Positions 1 through 9,032 are shown, counted from the first letter of the stretch. The stretch is DNA of 64,000 bases from Vibrio mediterranei (GCF_900088415.1 NZ_FLLQ01000009.1:62001-126000); one strand, 5' to 3'. Program-made: numbers and translations. The notes: generated by a model not told the origin, from the letters alone.

Positions 1-1
1 A

Positions 2-82
2 GCAGCAGCAGTAGCAGTAGTAGCCGTAGCGTCTTCTGACGATTCAGCTGCAACAACAACTACAGTAACTGCATCTAACTAA
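2..82 (+). CDS. 3' end of a gfcA/YjbE-like small secreted protein gene (partial)
   Basis: An open frame enters from the left edge and stops with TAA at 80-82. The visible 26 residues are very rich in Ala, Val, Ser and Thr, with a short SSDDS segment and a run of four Thr near the end. Low-complexity Ala/Thr composition directly upstream of gfcB, gfcC and gfcD is what GfcA/YjbE proteins look like in group 4 capsule operons, and the position is the main support. A palindrome at 75-92 (8-bp arms) overlaps the stop codon, and a terminator follows at 101-145. The start lies outside the window, so length and signal peptide cannot be judged. Family assignment is inference. Confidence 0.5.
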   Translation, partial: AAAVAVVAVASSDDSAATTTTVTASN

Positions 83-100
83 TTTTAGTTAGTCAGTTTG

Positions 101-145
101 AGCTCCTCTTACATGTTGTATCGTAAGGGGGCTTTTTGTTTTTGG
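101..145 (+). terminator. Rho-independent terminator after the gfcA-like gene
   Basis: The arms at 101-112 and 123-133 pair over 11 positions with one bulge and one G-T pair, loop of 10 nt, followed directly by two T-rich runs (134-137 and 139-143). It separates the gfcA-like gene from gfcB, so gfcB may be expressed partly by read-through, as expected when a small abundant product precedes an operon. Confidence 0.7.
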
Positions 146-193
146 TTCCGTAAACCAGGAATTAAGGATTTTAAACTCTGCGAAGCGCCAAGG

Positions 194-844
194 ATGTCCC
201 AATTGAATTTTAAGTCGTATCTACTTGCCTTCTCATTGCTGTTTTTAACAGCGTGCTCCCAACGCTTTCAAGATGTCAACGCCACTATGTCTGAGGCGTT
301 ATTTGGTGCCGACGATATTGCACTGACGCCCGAAAAAATCAAACAACTACCATACGCAAGTGCTTATGTTCGTATAAACGAAGGCCCTCAAATATTCGTT
401 GTATTGGCTTTTGCCGAAGCGAATACTAAAACAGGTGTGATTCAATATAAATGGATGTCATCTGACCGAGCGATGATCATTACCGAAAATGGTCGGATCG
501 TAAAAACGATAGGTTTGTTTGGGGATAATCTCAAAGGCATTCAAAGAGAACAACAAACGTCTAGTTCGTGGAAAGTCACCTATGATTGGATGCCAAATTA
601 TCGCTACGATTATCAGGGGCTGGCTACTGAAGTTTTAGCGGGCAAAGAGACTATCTCGACGGTTATCGGCTCATATCAAACAGAAAGATATACCGAATCG
701 GTGGTTTTTGATGCTATTGATGAAGAGTTAATCAATACGTATTGGAAAGATACGGCGACTGGAAAAGTTATTAAGTCGTTAGAGCAGATTGGCCCAGAGA
801 TGAGCACTATTGAGCTAACGTTGCTGAAGCAACCAACGATTTAG
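194..844 (+). CDS. gfcB: GfcB/YjbF-like capsule lipoprotein
   Basis: Predicted outer-membrane lipoprotein of the GfcB/YjbF family, encoded with group 4 capsule genes; its biochemical role is not established. The N-terminus has a hydrophobic segment ending in the lipobox LTAC, followed by a periplasmic domain of about 190 residues with the family stretch QLPYASAYVRINEG and then a hydrophobic IFVVLAF. The frame is open further upstream (to 98), but that part lies on the terminator, so a start near the signal peptide is right. ATG 194 has no spaced ribosome site; TTG 203 sits 8 nt after AGGA (191-194) and may be the real start. About 216 residues, normal for the family. It is separated from gfcC by an unusual 746-bp repeat-filled gap. 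Confidence 0.85.
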   Translation: MSQLNFKSYLLAFSLLFLTACSQRFQDVNATMSEALFGADDIALTPEKIKQLPYASAYVRINEGPQIFVVLAFAEANTKTGVIQYKWMSSDRAMIITENGRIVKTIGLFGDNLKGIQREQQTSSSWKVTYDWMPNYRYDYQGLATEVLAGKETISTVIGSYQTERYTESVVFDAIDEELINTYWKDTATGKVIKSLEQIGPEMSTIELTLLKQPTI

Positions 845-888
845 AAAATCATGAGACCGGGTCATACACGGTCACAGACAAGAAAAGT

Positions 889-1563
889 CGTCATCCTCGT
901 AAAAACGAGTATCTCTCAAAGCGTGTGACTCGCTGCATGAGATTCCCTTTTTCAAGGGAATGACGAAAGAAAAGAAACAGAGCCACGAGCAATCACAAAT
1001 AAAAATAGTCGTCATCCTCGTAAAAACGAGTATCTCCCAAAGCGTGTGACTCGCTGCATGAGATTCCCTTCTTCAAGGGAATGACGAATGTAGACAACTG
1101 GGCCACATCCAGCACAAACAAGAAGAGTCGTCATCCTCGTGAAAACGAGGATCTCCCAAAGCGAGTGACTTGCTGTATTAGGTTCCCTTTTTCAAGGGAA
1201 TGACAAAAGAAAAGAAACAGAGCCACGAGCAGTCACAAATAAAAAAAGTCGTCATCCTCGTGAAAACGAGGATCTCCCAAAGCGAGTGACTTGCTGTATG
1301 AGATTCCCTTCTTCAAGGGAATGACGAATGTAGACAACTGGGCCACATCCAGCACAAACAAGAAGAGTCGTCATCCTTGTGACAACGAGGATCTCCCAAA
1401 GCGCGTGACTCGCTGCATGAGATTCCCTTTTTCAAGGGAATGACGAAAGAAAAGAAACAGAGCCACGAGCAATCACAAATAAAAATAGTCGTCATCCTCG
1501 TGAAAACGAGGATCTCCCAAAGCGCATGACTCGCTGCAAGAGGCCTCAACTTCCAAGATGGCG
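889..1563. repeat. Six-copy palindromic repeat array, alternating linkers
   Basis: Six units of about 77 bp begin at 889, 1010, 1129, 1250, 1369 and 1490. Each starts with CGTCAT and (except the third and sixth, which have decayed ends) finishes with ATGACG. Each holds two hairpins: ATCCTCGT-loop-ACGAGGAT near the left and ATTCCCTT-TTTC-AAGGGAAT near the right. Linkers alternate strictly: type A (about 44 bp, purine rich) after units 1, 3, 5 and type B (about 42 bp, with GGGCCACATCC) after units 2 and 4. The true period is therefore a dimer of 240 bp that has been amplified. Spacing is 121, 119, 121, 119, 121. It fills the gap between gfcB and gfcC; the minus-strand frame at 1313-1549 is only repeat. 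Confidence 0.9.
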
Positions 1564-1590
1564 AATTAGCACTTAAGAAAAGGACCCCTT

Positions 1591-2352
1591 ATGCTACAGG
1601 GACGCATAAAACAATTATTACTAGCGACACTACTCTGCGCACCTCTTCCCGCTATCGCTGCAGAGCTTTCGGTACTGTTACCCAATCAAGGTGTTCGTTT
1701 AGACTACCCACAACCTGTACGCCTTGAAACTGTACTTAAGGACGTCCAGAAACAAGCTCAAGCAAAACAAGTTCGTTTTGAACCAGTCCAAGCTCAACTG
1801 TTTGATTCTAAAAAACAAGTGATCGTTGATGAAATGAAGCAACAGATACTGAGTCAACTATCTGACCTCGCTCAAATAAAACCAGAACTTGATACACAAT
1901 CAATCTCAGAGCAAATCAACGCATCAAAGTTTCATTATCGTGAATTTACTTCTCTTGATTATGATGTTGTTCAATCCCAACGAAAAGGTAATCCTCTTTT
2001 AACTGGAAGCTACCAACTCAATATCGCTCCACGAATTAACAACATCTACTTTCTCGGTGCTGTTAAAAAGGCTGAAGAAGTCAAACAACATGCCCAGTGG
2101 TTCTTAGCTGACTACTTCGACATGCTTGGAAATATAAAATCCGAAGCAGCATACGACGGCACAGCAACCATCATTCAGCCTGATGGAAAAGTAATGGAGG
2201 CTCAATACGGAGCTTGGAACTTTAAACCTCACTTTATTGCTCCTGGTGCCATTATCTATATCCCGATTAAGTCTCTGCCTTCTGAGCTGGAAACTCTCAA
2301 CCAAGACATCGTTCAACTGCTGCGTCACAAGGTAATCAATAATGAACAATAA
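1591..2352 (+). CDS. gfcC: GfcC/YjbG-like capsule biosynthesis protein
   Basis: Periplasmic protein of the GfcC (YjbG) family, 253 residues, the usual length. Residues 1-23 are a cleavable signal peptide (hydrophobic core LLLATLLCAPLPAIA followed by AE). The C-terminal half carries the features typical of the family: a KGNPLLTGSY stretch near residue 132, INNIYFLGAV near 150, and an ending with LNQDIVQLLRHKV. ATG at 1591 is preceded by AAGGA (1580-1584) with 6-nt spacing. It overlaps gfcD by 11 bp, so the two are translated together. GfcC is known as a soluble periplasmic protein needed for group 4 capsule assembly in E. coli; the same role here is inference. Confidence 0.85.
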   Translation: MLQGRIKQLLLATLLCAPLPAIAAELSVLLPNQGVRLDYPQPVRLETVLKDVQKQAQAKQVRFEPVQAQLFDSKKQVIVDEMKQQILSQLSDLAQIKPELDTQSISEQINASKFHYREFTSLDYDVVQSQRKGNPLLTGSYQLNIAPRINNIYFLGAVKKAEEVKQHAQWFLADYFDMLGNIKSEAAYDGTATIIQPDGKVMEAQYGAWNFKPHFIAPGAIIYIPIKSLPSELETLNQDIVQLLRHKVINNEQ

Positions 2353-4543
2353 TAAAATGAAACCTTCTCTTGTCGCAGTGGCTATTGCCTCAAGTTTTAG
2401 TGCTACCGTTTGGGCAGATGCGTTTGAACCAGCAACGTTAAAACCTTCTCAATCCGATTTTGGTGGCGTAGGTCTGATGCAAATGCCAACAGGCCGCATG
2501 GCTGCCGAAGGTGAGTTTAGTATTAATGGTGACTGGAGCGACCAATACCATAAATACAATATCAGCTTACAATTGATGCCTTGGCTTGAAACTACGATTC
2601 GTTACACCATGGTGCAAGACTTACTCTATAGTAATGACCCTGGTTTTAGTAATGACACTAAAATGACCGATAAAGGGATAGATCTAAAGTTCCGTCTTTG
2701 GCAAGAAGGAAACTATCTCCCAGAAACTTCCGTTGGCCTGCGAGATTTCGGTGGGACAGGTTTATTTGATGGCGAATTTATCGCGGCAACTAAACGCTAT
2801 GAAAACTTCGATTTTACCATAGGCTTAGGGTGGGGCTATCTAGGTACCCGAAATAATATTGCTAACCCGTTCTGCAAAATTAGTGATGGTTATTGTTCTC
2901 GACCTTTAGATTTTAAGGGTAGTGGAGGTATGGTCGACTACGAACGCTGGTTTAAAGGGCCCGCTGCACTATTTGGCGGTGTCGAGTATCAAACCCCCTG
3001 GCAACCATTGCGCTTCAAAGTTGAATATGACTCTAACGATTACTCCGGAGATTTCCCCGTTTATCGCGGTGGTGTCGATATGACGCCCGCCACACCATGG
3101 AACTTCGGTGCTTTATATCGATTAGGTAATTGGGGTGATGCCCGCGTGAGTTATCAACGGGGTAATTCAGTAGCGTTAGGTCTGACTTTGCGTACTAACT
3201 TTAATGAGATGAAAGCGCATTGGCTAGATGAGCCTAAGCCAGAACCAAGACCAACGGCCTATGCTAGTAATGATCAGCAAGTAGACTGGGATATCGTGAT
3301 TGGTGAGCTGAAAACGAATGCTGGTTATGACAATGTCATGATTGAGCAGTCGGGAGCTACGGTCACGATCATTGGTGAACAAACCAAATACCGAGATAGA
3401 CAAGAGGCGCAGCAGAGAGCAGCTGGCGTGCTCGCAAACCACCTTCCAAAGTCGATTGATACTTACAAAATCGTAGAAACTAAACAGTATCTACCGTTAA
3501 CCACTGCGACGGTAAATGCCAACGACTTTAAGCGCATTGCTGTCGAGCAGCCACTTGACCAAAATGAAACAGATGCGATTGCCATGAGTGATGTTTCTAA
3601 GCCAGTGAACAGCACTGTCGTACGTGACGACTTTGACCGTTGGGATTACTCAATATCTCCGACGCTGGCACAATCTATAGGATCGGCAGAAAGCTTCTAT
3701 CTGTATGAAATTGGCCTAGATGCGGGTGCAGAGCTATGGGCAACTCGAAACCTCAACTTATCGGGTACGGTTCATCTTAATATTGTCGATAACTATGACA
3801 AGTTTAACTATATCGTACCGCCAGATGGTACTGATGTGCCCAGGGTTCGAACTTTGTTCCGCGCCTATGTATCAGATAACACATTATGGGTGAAAAACCT
3901 GCAAGCGACTTGGTTCCAAGAATTTGGCAATGGGTTTTATGGTCAGGTTTATGGTGGCTATCTAGAAACCATGTTTGCGGGTGCGGGTGGTGAGTTATTG
4001 TACCGACCGATGAATAAGAACTGGGCCATAGGTGCTGACATCAATCTAGTGTCTCAGCGCGACCCTTCAAGCCCTTTTGGGGTTTTCACTGAAGAGCAGC
4101 AAAACATCCCAGAATATGGCCGCCCATTCAAAGTCATTACTAAAGGCACAACTGGGTTCTTGACGGGGTACTACATGCCACAGTGGTCATTTATCGATAA
4201 TACTTTGCTTAAGGTTGGTGTTGGTCAGTTCTTAGCGGGTGATATCGGTACTCGTGTGGACTTCTCTAAACAATTTAAGAGTGGTGTGATTGCCGGAGCT
4301 TACGCGAGTTTCTCTAACTTAAGTTCTGAAGAGTTCGGTGAGGGCAGCTTTACTAAAGGATTCTATGTCTCTATCCCATTCGATATTATGACGGTGAAGC
4401 CAAGTAATAATCGAGCAAACTTCAACTGGCAGCCAATTACTCGAGACGGAGGCCAAATGTTAGGGCGCAAGTACGAGTTGTTTAGTGTGACAGATTCAAG
4501 GTCACCTTGGCTGCAAAGACCTAATCAGGTTGATACGCCATAA
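2342..4543 (+). CDS. gfcD: GfcD/YjbH-like outer-membrane protein
   Basis: Large outer-membrane protein of the YjbH/GfcD family, 733 residues. A signal peptide follows a second Met at residue 6 (MKPSLVAVAIASSF, cleaved near VWA-DA). The mature protein starts with a conserved SDFGGVGLMQMPTGRMA segment and is rich in alternating aromatic strands throughout, as expected of one or two beta-barrel domains, with a soluble segment of about residues 300-400 between them. The start overlaps gfcC by 11 bp. ATG 2342 or ATG 2357 could be used; the latter gives the more normal signal peptide. The family acts with GfcB and GfcC in polysaccharide secretion or attachment; its exact function is not proven. A terminator follows at 4572. 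Confidence 0.85.
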   Translation: MNNNKMKPSLVAVAIASSFSATVWADAFEPATLKPSQSDFGGVGLMQMPTGRMAAEGEFSINGDWSDQYHKYNISLQLMPWLETTIRYTMVQDLLYSNDPGFSNDTKMTDKGIDLKFRLWQEGNYLPETSVGLRDFGGTGLFDGEFIAATKRYENFDFTIGLGWGYLGTRNNIANPFCKISDGYCSRPLDFKGSGGMVDYERWFKGPAALFGGVEYQTPWQPLRFKVEYDSNDYSGDFPVYRGGVDMTPATPWNFGALYRLGNWGDARVSYQRGNSVALGLTLRTNFNEMKAHWLDEPKPEPRPTAYASNDQQVDWDIVIGELKTNAGYDNVMIEQSGATVTIIGEQTKYRDRQEAQQRAAGVLANHLPKSIDTYKIVETKQYLPLTTATVNANDFKRIAVEQPLDQNETDAIAMSDVSKPVNSTVVRDDFDRWDYSISPTLAQSIGSAESFYLYEIGLDAGAELWATRNLNLSGTVHLNIVDNYDKFNYIVPPDGTDVPRVRTLFRAYVSDNTLWVKNLQATWFQEFGNGFYGQVYGGYLETMFAGAGGELLYRPMNKNWAIGADINLVSQRDPSSPFGVFTEEQQNIPEYGRPFKVITKGTTGFLTGYYMPQWSFIDNTLLKVGVGQFLAGDIGTRVDFSKQFKSGVIAGAYASFSNLSSEEFGEGSFTKGFYVSIPFDIMTVKPSNNRANFNWQPITRDGGQMLGRKYELFSVTDSRSPWLQRPNQVDTP

Positions 4544-4571
4544 CCAAATATCGAGATACTTGCATATACCG

Positions 4572-4617
4572 ATAGGAGTAACTAGGGATCTGGTTGCTCC
4601 TATTGATACTTTTCAAT
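4572..4617 (+). terminator. Terminator after gfcBCD
   Basis: Arms 4572-4582 and 4593-4603 form an 11-bp stem (one G-T pair) around a 10-nt loop, followed by a weak T-tract (4610-4613). It lies 28 bp after the gfcD stop and should end the gfc transcript before the wza leader. Confidence 0.65.
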
Positions 4618-4772
4618 TAAGAGTTATTTCACCATATGTTCTTGTTCTGGTTGTTTACTCAGATATCTATTAACAAATCACGTACTGCACTTTTACCCCT
4701 CCAATAGTAATTTAGTCTCTTTTGTCACTAGACTGATTTCTAAATAAATCCATTGCTAAAAGATATGATTAG

Positions 4773-4788
4773 TGTGATTTAAGTCACT
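4773..4788 (+). promoter_or_regulatory. Candidate CRP-binding site
   Basis: TGTGA, six bases, TCACT: nine of ten half-site bases match the CRP consensus TGTGA-N6-TCACA. It lies 387 bp before wza in the AT-rich leader, where an upstream promoter is expected. No start site can be fixed from sequence, so this remains a prediction. Confidence 0.5.
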
Positions 4789-5083
4789 AATATGTAAAAA
4801 AGTATCCAAATTACGGAATCAACATCATGTTTTTTATGTGATTTTAAGTAAAAAGGTGAAAATTACGCCTCTCAATTTATATGTGCTTTGTGTCACTGTA
4901 ATAATGTGTATTGAGTGTTGGTGCTTATGTCGTTTTTGTGATGTTTACTTCAATCAATACGTAACAAAAACAAGCAATGAATTTTCTCGCTGCAACATGC
5001 AGTGGGCGGACTTCTTTTGTCCAAAATATGTCTATGAGCGCTCGGCTTCGCATTAATGCATTGAATTATAAGGCATCAATGAT

Positions 5084-5095
5084 GGCGGTAGCGTG
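5084..5095 (+). promoter_or_regulatory. ops element (RfaH recruitment) before wza
   Basis: GGCGGTAGCGTG is an exact copy of the ops core that recruits RfaH to paused RNA polymerase. It lies 64 bp upstream of wza, on the coding strand, within the untranslated leader, which is the normal arrangement in long polysaccharide operons. Confidence 0.9.
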
Positions 5096-5159
5096 GCATG
5101 ACTCGGTAACCTTAATGGTTAGAATTGGATTTAGAGACCGGTAAAGGCTGCAAAAAATA

Positions 5160-6278
5160 ATGAATAAGAAAAAGTTAGCAACGATGTTGGTCGTAGTAGG
5201 GTTAAGTGGCTGTAGTCTACCAGGTAGTCATCTTCCTACTGGTGATAAGGCTCATGAAGCAGTCGATGAATCAAAGCCACTTGAACAACAGGTCTCTATT
5301 TATCCATTAACGGCACAAACTGTGGCCGAATTTAAAACACTAGCCCCGCAAGCTGCGGCTAACCCGGCACTTGATATGGCTATCGCTCGCTATGAATACA
5401 AAGTAGGTACTGGTGACGTACTAAACATCACGATTTGGGATCACCCTGAGTTAACGATTCCTGCGGGCTCTTATCGAAGCTCAGAGGAGGCTGGTAACTG
5501 GGTTCACGCTGATGGCACCATTTTCTATCCATATATTGGTAAAGTTCACGTCGCTGGAAAAACGGTGACTGAAATTCGAGTTGATATCGCCCATCGGCTC
5601 GCCAAATACATCGAAAGTCCACAGGTCGATGTCAATATTGCCGCGTTTCGTTCCCAGAAAGCCTATATAACCGGCGAAGTCGCTAAACCGGGTCAGCAGC
5701 CTATCACTAATATTCCACTAACACTTCTTGATGCTGTTAACCGTGCTGGTGGATTAGCTACCGATGCTGATTGGCGCAACGTGACCTTAACTCGAAATGG
5801 CACTGAACAACATATTTCTCTCTATGCTTTGATGCAGCGTGGTGACTTAACTCAAAACCAACTGTTGCAATCAGGCGATATCGTTCATGTGCCACGTAAT
5901 GATGACCAAAAGATCTTTGTGTTAGGCGAAGTCTCTTCTCCGCAGATGCTGAAAATTGACCGCGCTGGGATGAGCCTAACTGAAGCATTAAGTTCGGTTG
6001 GTGGCATCAATGAAGTAGCAGCTGATGCGTCTGGTGTCTTTGTTATCCGCAGCAGTCAACAACAAGATCAGGTAGCGGATATCTATCAGCTCAATATAAA
6101 AGATGCGACAGCATTGGTCGTGGGCACCGAGTTTGGTTTACAGCCTTACGATGTGGTTTATGTGACTGCGCAGCCTATTTCACGTTGGAACCGTTTAATG
6201 ACTCAGCTCTTGCCTACGTTAACGGGTATTAAGAATATCGCTGATGCTGGAAACTCATATCGAGCGTGGGGTAATTAA
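5160..6278 (+). CDS. wza: Wza, outer-membrane polysaccharide export lipoprotein
   Basis: Outer-membrane translocon for capsular polysaccharide. A lipobox (LSGC, Cys18) ends a short signal peptide. A polysaccharide-export domain starts near residue 80 (YKVGTGDVLNITIWDHPE), and two SLBB-type motifs follow (ITGEVAKPGQQPI near 168 and VLGEVSSPQMLKI near 255). The C-terminus has the amphipathic Trp-containing tail (RWNRLMTQLLPTLTGI) that forms the alpha-helical membrane pore in Wza. 372 residues, close to the 379 of E. coli Wza. First gene after the ops element; wzb and wzc follow 57 and 96 bp apart, forming a complete Wza-Wzb-Wzc set. Confidence 0.93.
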   Translation: MNKKKLATMLVVVGLSGCSLPGSHLPTGDKAHEAVDESKPLEQQVSIYPLTAQTVAEFKTLAPQAAANPALDMAIARYEYKVGTGDVLNITIWDHPELTIPAGSYRSSEEAGNWVHADGTIFYPYIGKVHVAGKTVTEIRVDIAHRLAKYIESPQVDVNIAAFRSQKAYITGEVAKPGQQPITNIPLTLLDAVNRAGGLATDADWRNVTLTRNGTEQHISLYALMQRGDLTQNQLLQSGDIVHVPRNDDQKIFVLGEVSSPQMLKIDRAGMSLTEALSSVGGINEVAADASGVFVIRSSQQQDQVADIYQLNIKDATALVVGTEFGLQPYDVVYVTAQPISRWNRLMTQLLPTLTGIKNIADAGNSYRAWGN

Positions 6279-6335
6279 TGAGCTCGGTTGTGTTAATCAA
6301 CCTGGATTGCGTTTTTAAAGTGGTGTGGAGGTTTT

Positions 6336-6779
6336 ATGTTTAACAATATTCTTATTGTATGTGTTGGCAACATTTGTCGTTCTCCAACGGGAGAGCGTGC
6401 GCTAAAGCGAATTCTACCAACCAAGAACATTACCTCAGCAGGCATTGCAGCAGAAAAGAGCCGATTGATTGGTAAAGGGGCCGATGATATGGCACTAAAA
6501 ATTGCGTCACGCTATGAGCTGGACCTCAATGGACATCAATCACAGCAACTGACTACAGAGCTATGTCAAAGTAGTGACCTTATTCTCGCTATGGAAAAAA
6601 AACACATTGATGCGATTTCACAAATTGCTCCGGAAGCTCGTGGCAAAACGATGTTATTCGGTCAATGGTTAGGCGGTATTGAAATTCCCGACCCATATCG
6701 TCAAAGCCAAGAAGCTTTTGAGCATGTTTATCAGTTAATTGATAAAGCGGCGAGCGAGTGGGCAAAGAAGCTCGGATAA
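6336..6779 (+). CDS. wzb: Wzb, low-molecular-weight protein-tyrosine phosphatase
   Basis: Cytoplasmic phosphatase that dephosphorylates the Wzc tyrosine tail, a cycle needed for polymer export. The P-loop CVGNICRS contains the nucleophile Cys9 and Arg15 (C-X5-R), and the general-acid loop is IPDPYRQS near residue 116. 147 residues, full length for the family. ATG 6336 has a GGAGG ribosome site 6 nt upstream. Its place between wza and wzc is the canonical order. Confidence 0.95.
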   Translation: MFNNILIVCVGNICRSPTGERALKRILPTKNITSAGIAAEKSRLIGKGADDMALKIASRYELDLNGHQSQQLTTELCQSSDLILAMEKKHIDAISQIAPEARGKTMLFGQWLGGIEIPDPYRQSQEAFEHVYQLIDKAASEWAKKLG

Positions 6780-6875
6780 CTAACAGTAGCGTCACTTTCC
6801 AGTAAACGCATTCATTAACAACTTTTTATTTGCTGTCCCCAAAACCTAAATGCTGGGACTTTAGGACATGATCCA

Positions 6876-9032
6876 ATGCTGACCGACACTAAAAAAGCTT
6901 ACGATACAGCCAGTGATGAAATCGATCTGGGCCGACTATTTGGTATGTTACTCGATGCCAAATGGGTCATCATTGGTACTACGTTTTTGTTTGCTGTCTT
7001 GGGCGTAGTCTATGCACTAATGGCGACGCCTATCTATAAAGCGGACGCGTTAATTCAAGTTGAAAGCAAAAATTCTGGGGTATCGACGTTAATCAGCGAT
7101 GGATTAGGAGATATCTTTTCTCAGGAATCGTCTGCGAGTACAGAGATAGAGATTATTAACTCTCGCATGGTGTTGGGTGAGACGGTGGATAAGCTCAACC
7201 TAACTACGATTGCTGTACCAAAAACACTGCCAATAATCGGCAAAGGTTTGAGTCGACTGCAAGGCGAACAGCTATCTATTGATATTGCACGCTTTGAAAT
7301 GCCGGAATACCTAGCCCCTGTGTCTTTAACACTTACCGTAAAAGATGATAAAGCCGAAAGCTATCAAGTTACTACAGAAGACGGTAAGTTGGTTTTGGCT
7401 GGCCGCACTGGAGAGCTCGCGGAAAATGGCGATTGGCAGCTTTTTGTACGCCATATTGATGCTGAACAGGGCAACCAGTTTATGTTGAGTAAGCGTTCTC
7501 GATTGGAAGCCATACAGTGGCTGCAACAAACCTTATCTATCAGTGAACGCAGTAAACAAACCGGTATCCTTCAACTGACCTTTGAAGGTGAAGATAAAAC
7601 ACAAATTAAAGCCATACTGGACGATATTAGCCAAAACTACTTCTTGCAGAACGTTGCTCGTCAATCAGCTGAGGCGGAGAAGAGTTTGGTATTTCTGCAA
7701 AAGAACCTTCCTCAGATCAAAGCAACATTGAATGACTCTGAAGATAAGTTGAACCGCTTTAGACAGCAAAACGAATCGGTTGATTTAGGGTTAGAAGCAC
7801 AATCGGCGTTAAAGGTGATTGTCGATTTAGAAGCACAACTGAATGAACTCACATTTAAAGAAAGTGACATCAGCCAGCGTTTTACTAAAGATCATCCCTC
7901 ATACAAATCGTTACTTGATAAACGACAAACTTTGTTGCATGAGCGCGAAAGGTTAAACCAAGATATTCAAAAATTACCGAAAACTCAGCGCGAAGTGCTG
8001 CGTATGACTCGGGATGTAGAAGTGAATCAGCAGATCTACATCCAACTGCTTAACAAAGTGCAAGAACTCAGCATTATGAAAGCAAGCGCTGTGGGCAATG
8101 TACGTATCCTAGACACAGCTCAAGTGTTTATGCACCCAGTAAAACCGAAGAAATCTTTGATTGTCGTGTTAGCGACGCTACTCGGTGGTATGTTGAGTGT
8201 CGCGATGGTCTTGGTTAAAGCGGCTTTTCATCAGGGTGTCGAAAGTGCTGAGGAGATTGAATCGATAGGTCTATCGGTTTATGCCAGTGTTCCAAAGTCC
8301 GATTTGCAGCTCTCTTTTACAAAATCGAGTAAAAAAGTGCTAAGAGGTTCAAATTCTTTAGAAAGCAAGGGATTACTGGCGAAAGAAAACCCAGCTGACC
8401 TATCGATTGAGGCATTGCGAGGCCTACGTACTAGCCTTCATTTCGCCATGATGGAGGCAAAAAATAACATTGTTATGATTTCAGGGCCGGCACCTGGTGT
8501 GGGTAAGTCCTTTATTTCCACCAACTTTGCTGCCGTTGCAGCAACGACAGGGCAAAGAGTATTGTTGATAGATGCCGATATGCGAAAAGGCTATCTGCAA
8601 AAAAGTTTTAATTTACAGTGGGATAATGGCTTGTCTGATTTGCTGGCAGATAAAATTTCGATTCAAAACGCGATTAAGCCTAGCGGAATCGAGGGGCTAG
8701 AAGTGATTACTCGTGGGATGGTGCCACCAAATCCTTCGGAGCTTCTAATGCATCAACGTTTTAGTGAATTGTTAGAATGGGCGAGTGAGCAATACGATTT
8801 GGTTCTCGTGGATACGCCGCCTGTTCTAGCTGTAACAGATCCTAGTATTGTCGGGGCTCAAGCAGGGACGACCTTAATGGTGACGCGCTTCGGTCAAAAC
8901 TCGTTAAAAGAGATAGAGATAGCGAGAGATCGTTTCAATAAATCTGGCATTGAGGTCAAAGGGGTGATTCTCAATGCCATTGAGAAAAAAGCATCCAATG
9001 GGTACGGGTATTATCAGTATTCTTATGAATAA
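6876..9032 (+). CDS. wzc: Wzc, tyrosine autokinase and polysaccharide co-polymerase
   Basis: Inner-membrane polysaccharide co-polymerase with fused BY-kinase. Two membrane segments (about 31-51 and 426-448) flank a periplasmic Wzz domain with a coiled-coil part (270-400). The cytoplasmic kinase has Walker A (GPAPGVGKS, near 536), Walker A' (VLLIDADMRKG, near 562) and Walker B (LVLVDTPPV, near 640). The C-terminal tail NGYGYYQYSYE has five tyrosines, the autophosphorylated cluster removed by Wzb. 718 residues, normal length. Followed by an inverted repeat (9036-9044/9069-9077) and a long spacer, so it probably ends this operon. Confidence 0.94.
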   Translation: MLTDTKKAYDTASDEIDLGRLFGMLLDAKWVIIGTTFLFAVLGVVYALMATPIYKADALIQVESKNSGVSTLISDGLGDIFSQESSASTEIEIINSRMVLGETVDKLNLTTIAVPKTLPIIGKGLSRLQGEQLSIDIARFEMPEYLAPVSLTLTVKDDKAESYQVTTEDGKLVLAGRTGELAENGDWQLFVRHIDAEQGNQFMLSKRSRLEAIQWLQQTLSISERSKQTGILQLTFEGEDKTQIKAILDDISQNYFLQNVARQSAEAEKSLVFLQKNLPQIKATLNDSEDKLNRFRQQNESVDLGLEAQSALKVIVDLEAQLNELTFKESDISQRFTKDHPSYKSLLDKRQTLLHERERLNQDIQKLPKTQREVLRMTRDVEVNQQIYIQLLNKVQELSIMKASAVGNVRILDTAQVFMHPVKPKKSLIVVLATLLGGMLSVAMVLVKAAFHQGVESAEEIESIGLSVYASVPKSDLQLSFTKSSKKVLRGSNSLESKGLLAKENPADLSIEALRGLRTSLHFAMMEAKNNIVMISGPAPGVGKSFISTNFAAVAATTGQRVLLIDADMRKGYLQKSFNLQWDNGLSDLLADKISIQNAIKPSGIEGLEVITRGMVPPNPSELLMHQRFSELLEWASEQYDLVLVDTPPVLAVTDPSIVGAQAGTTLMVTRFGQNSLKEIEIARDRFNKSGIEVKGVILNAIEKKASNGYGYYQYSYE

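Larger units (their letters stand above)
4618..5159 (+). promoter_or_regulatory. Long AT-rich leader upstream of wza
   Basis: This 540-bp stretch has no convincing gene. It is markedly AT-rich, which is compatible with H-NS silencing. It holds a CRP-like site at 4773-4788 and an ops element at 5084-5095. The 72-codon frame at 4838-5056 has biased Cys content, no ribosome site and no recognisable domain, and is best read as leader. wza has AAGG at 5143-5146, rather far (13 nt) from its ATG. Confidence 0.6.

Noticed and set aside
1313..1549. 78-codon minus-strand open frame
   Set aside because: It lies wholly inside the palindromic repeat array, and its translation repeats with the repeat period.
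889..1563. Array considered as CRISPR
   Set aside because: Units are about 77 bp with internal hairpins, linkers are only two alternating sequences rather than unique spacers, and no cas genes are present.
4838..5056. 72-codon frame in the wza leader
   Set aside because: No ribosome site, unusual Cys content, no domain, and it ends just before the ops element in what should be untranslated leader.
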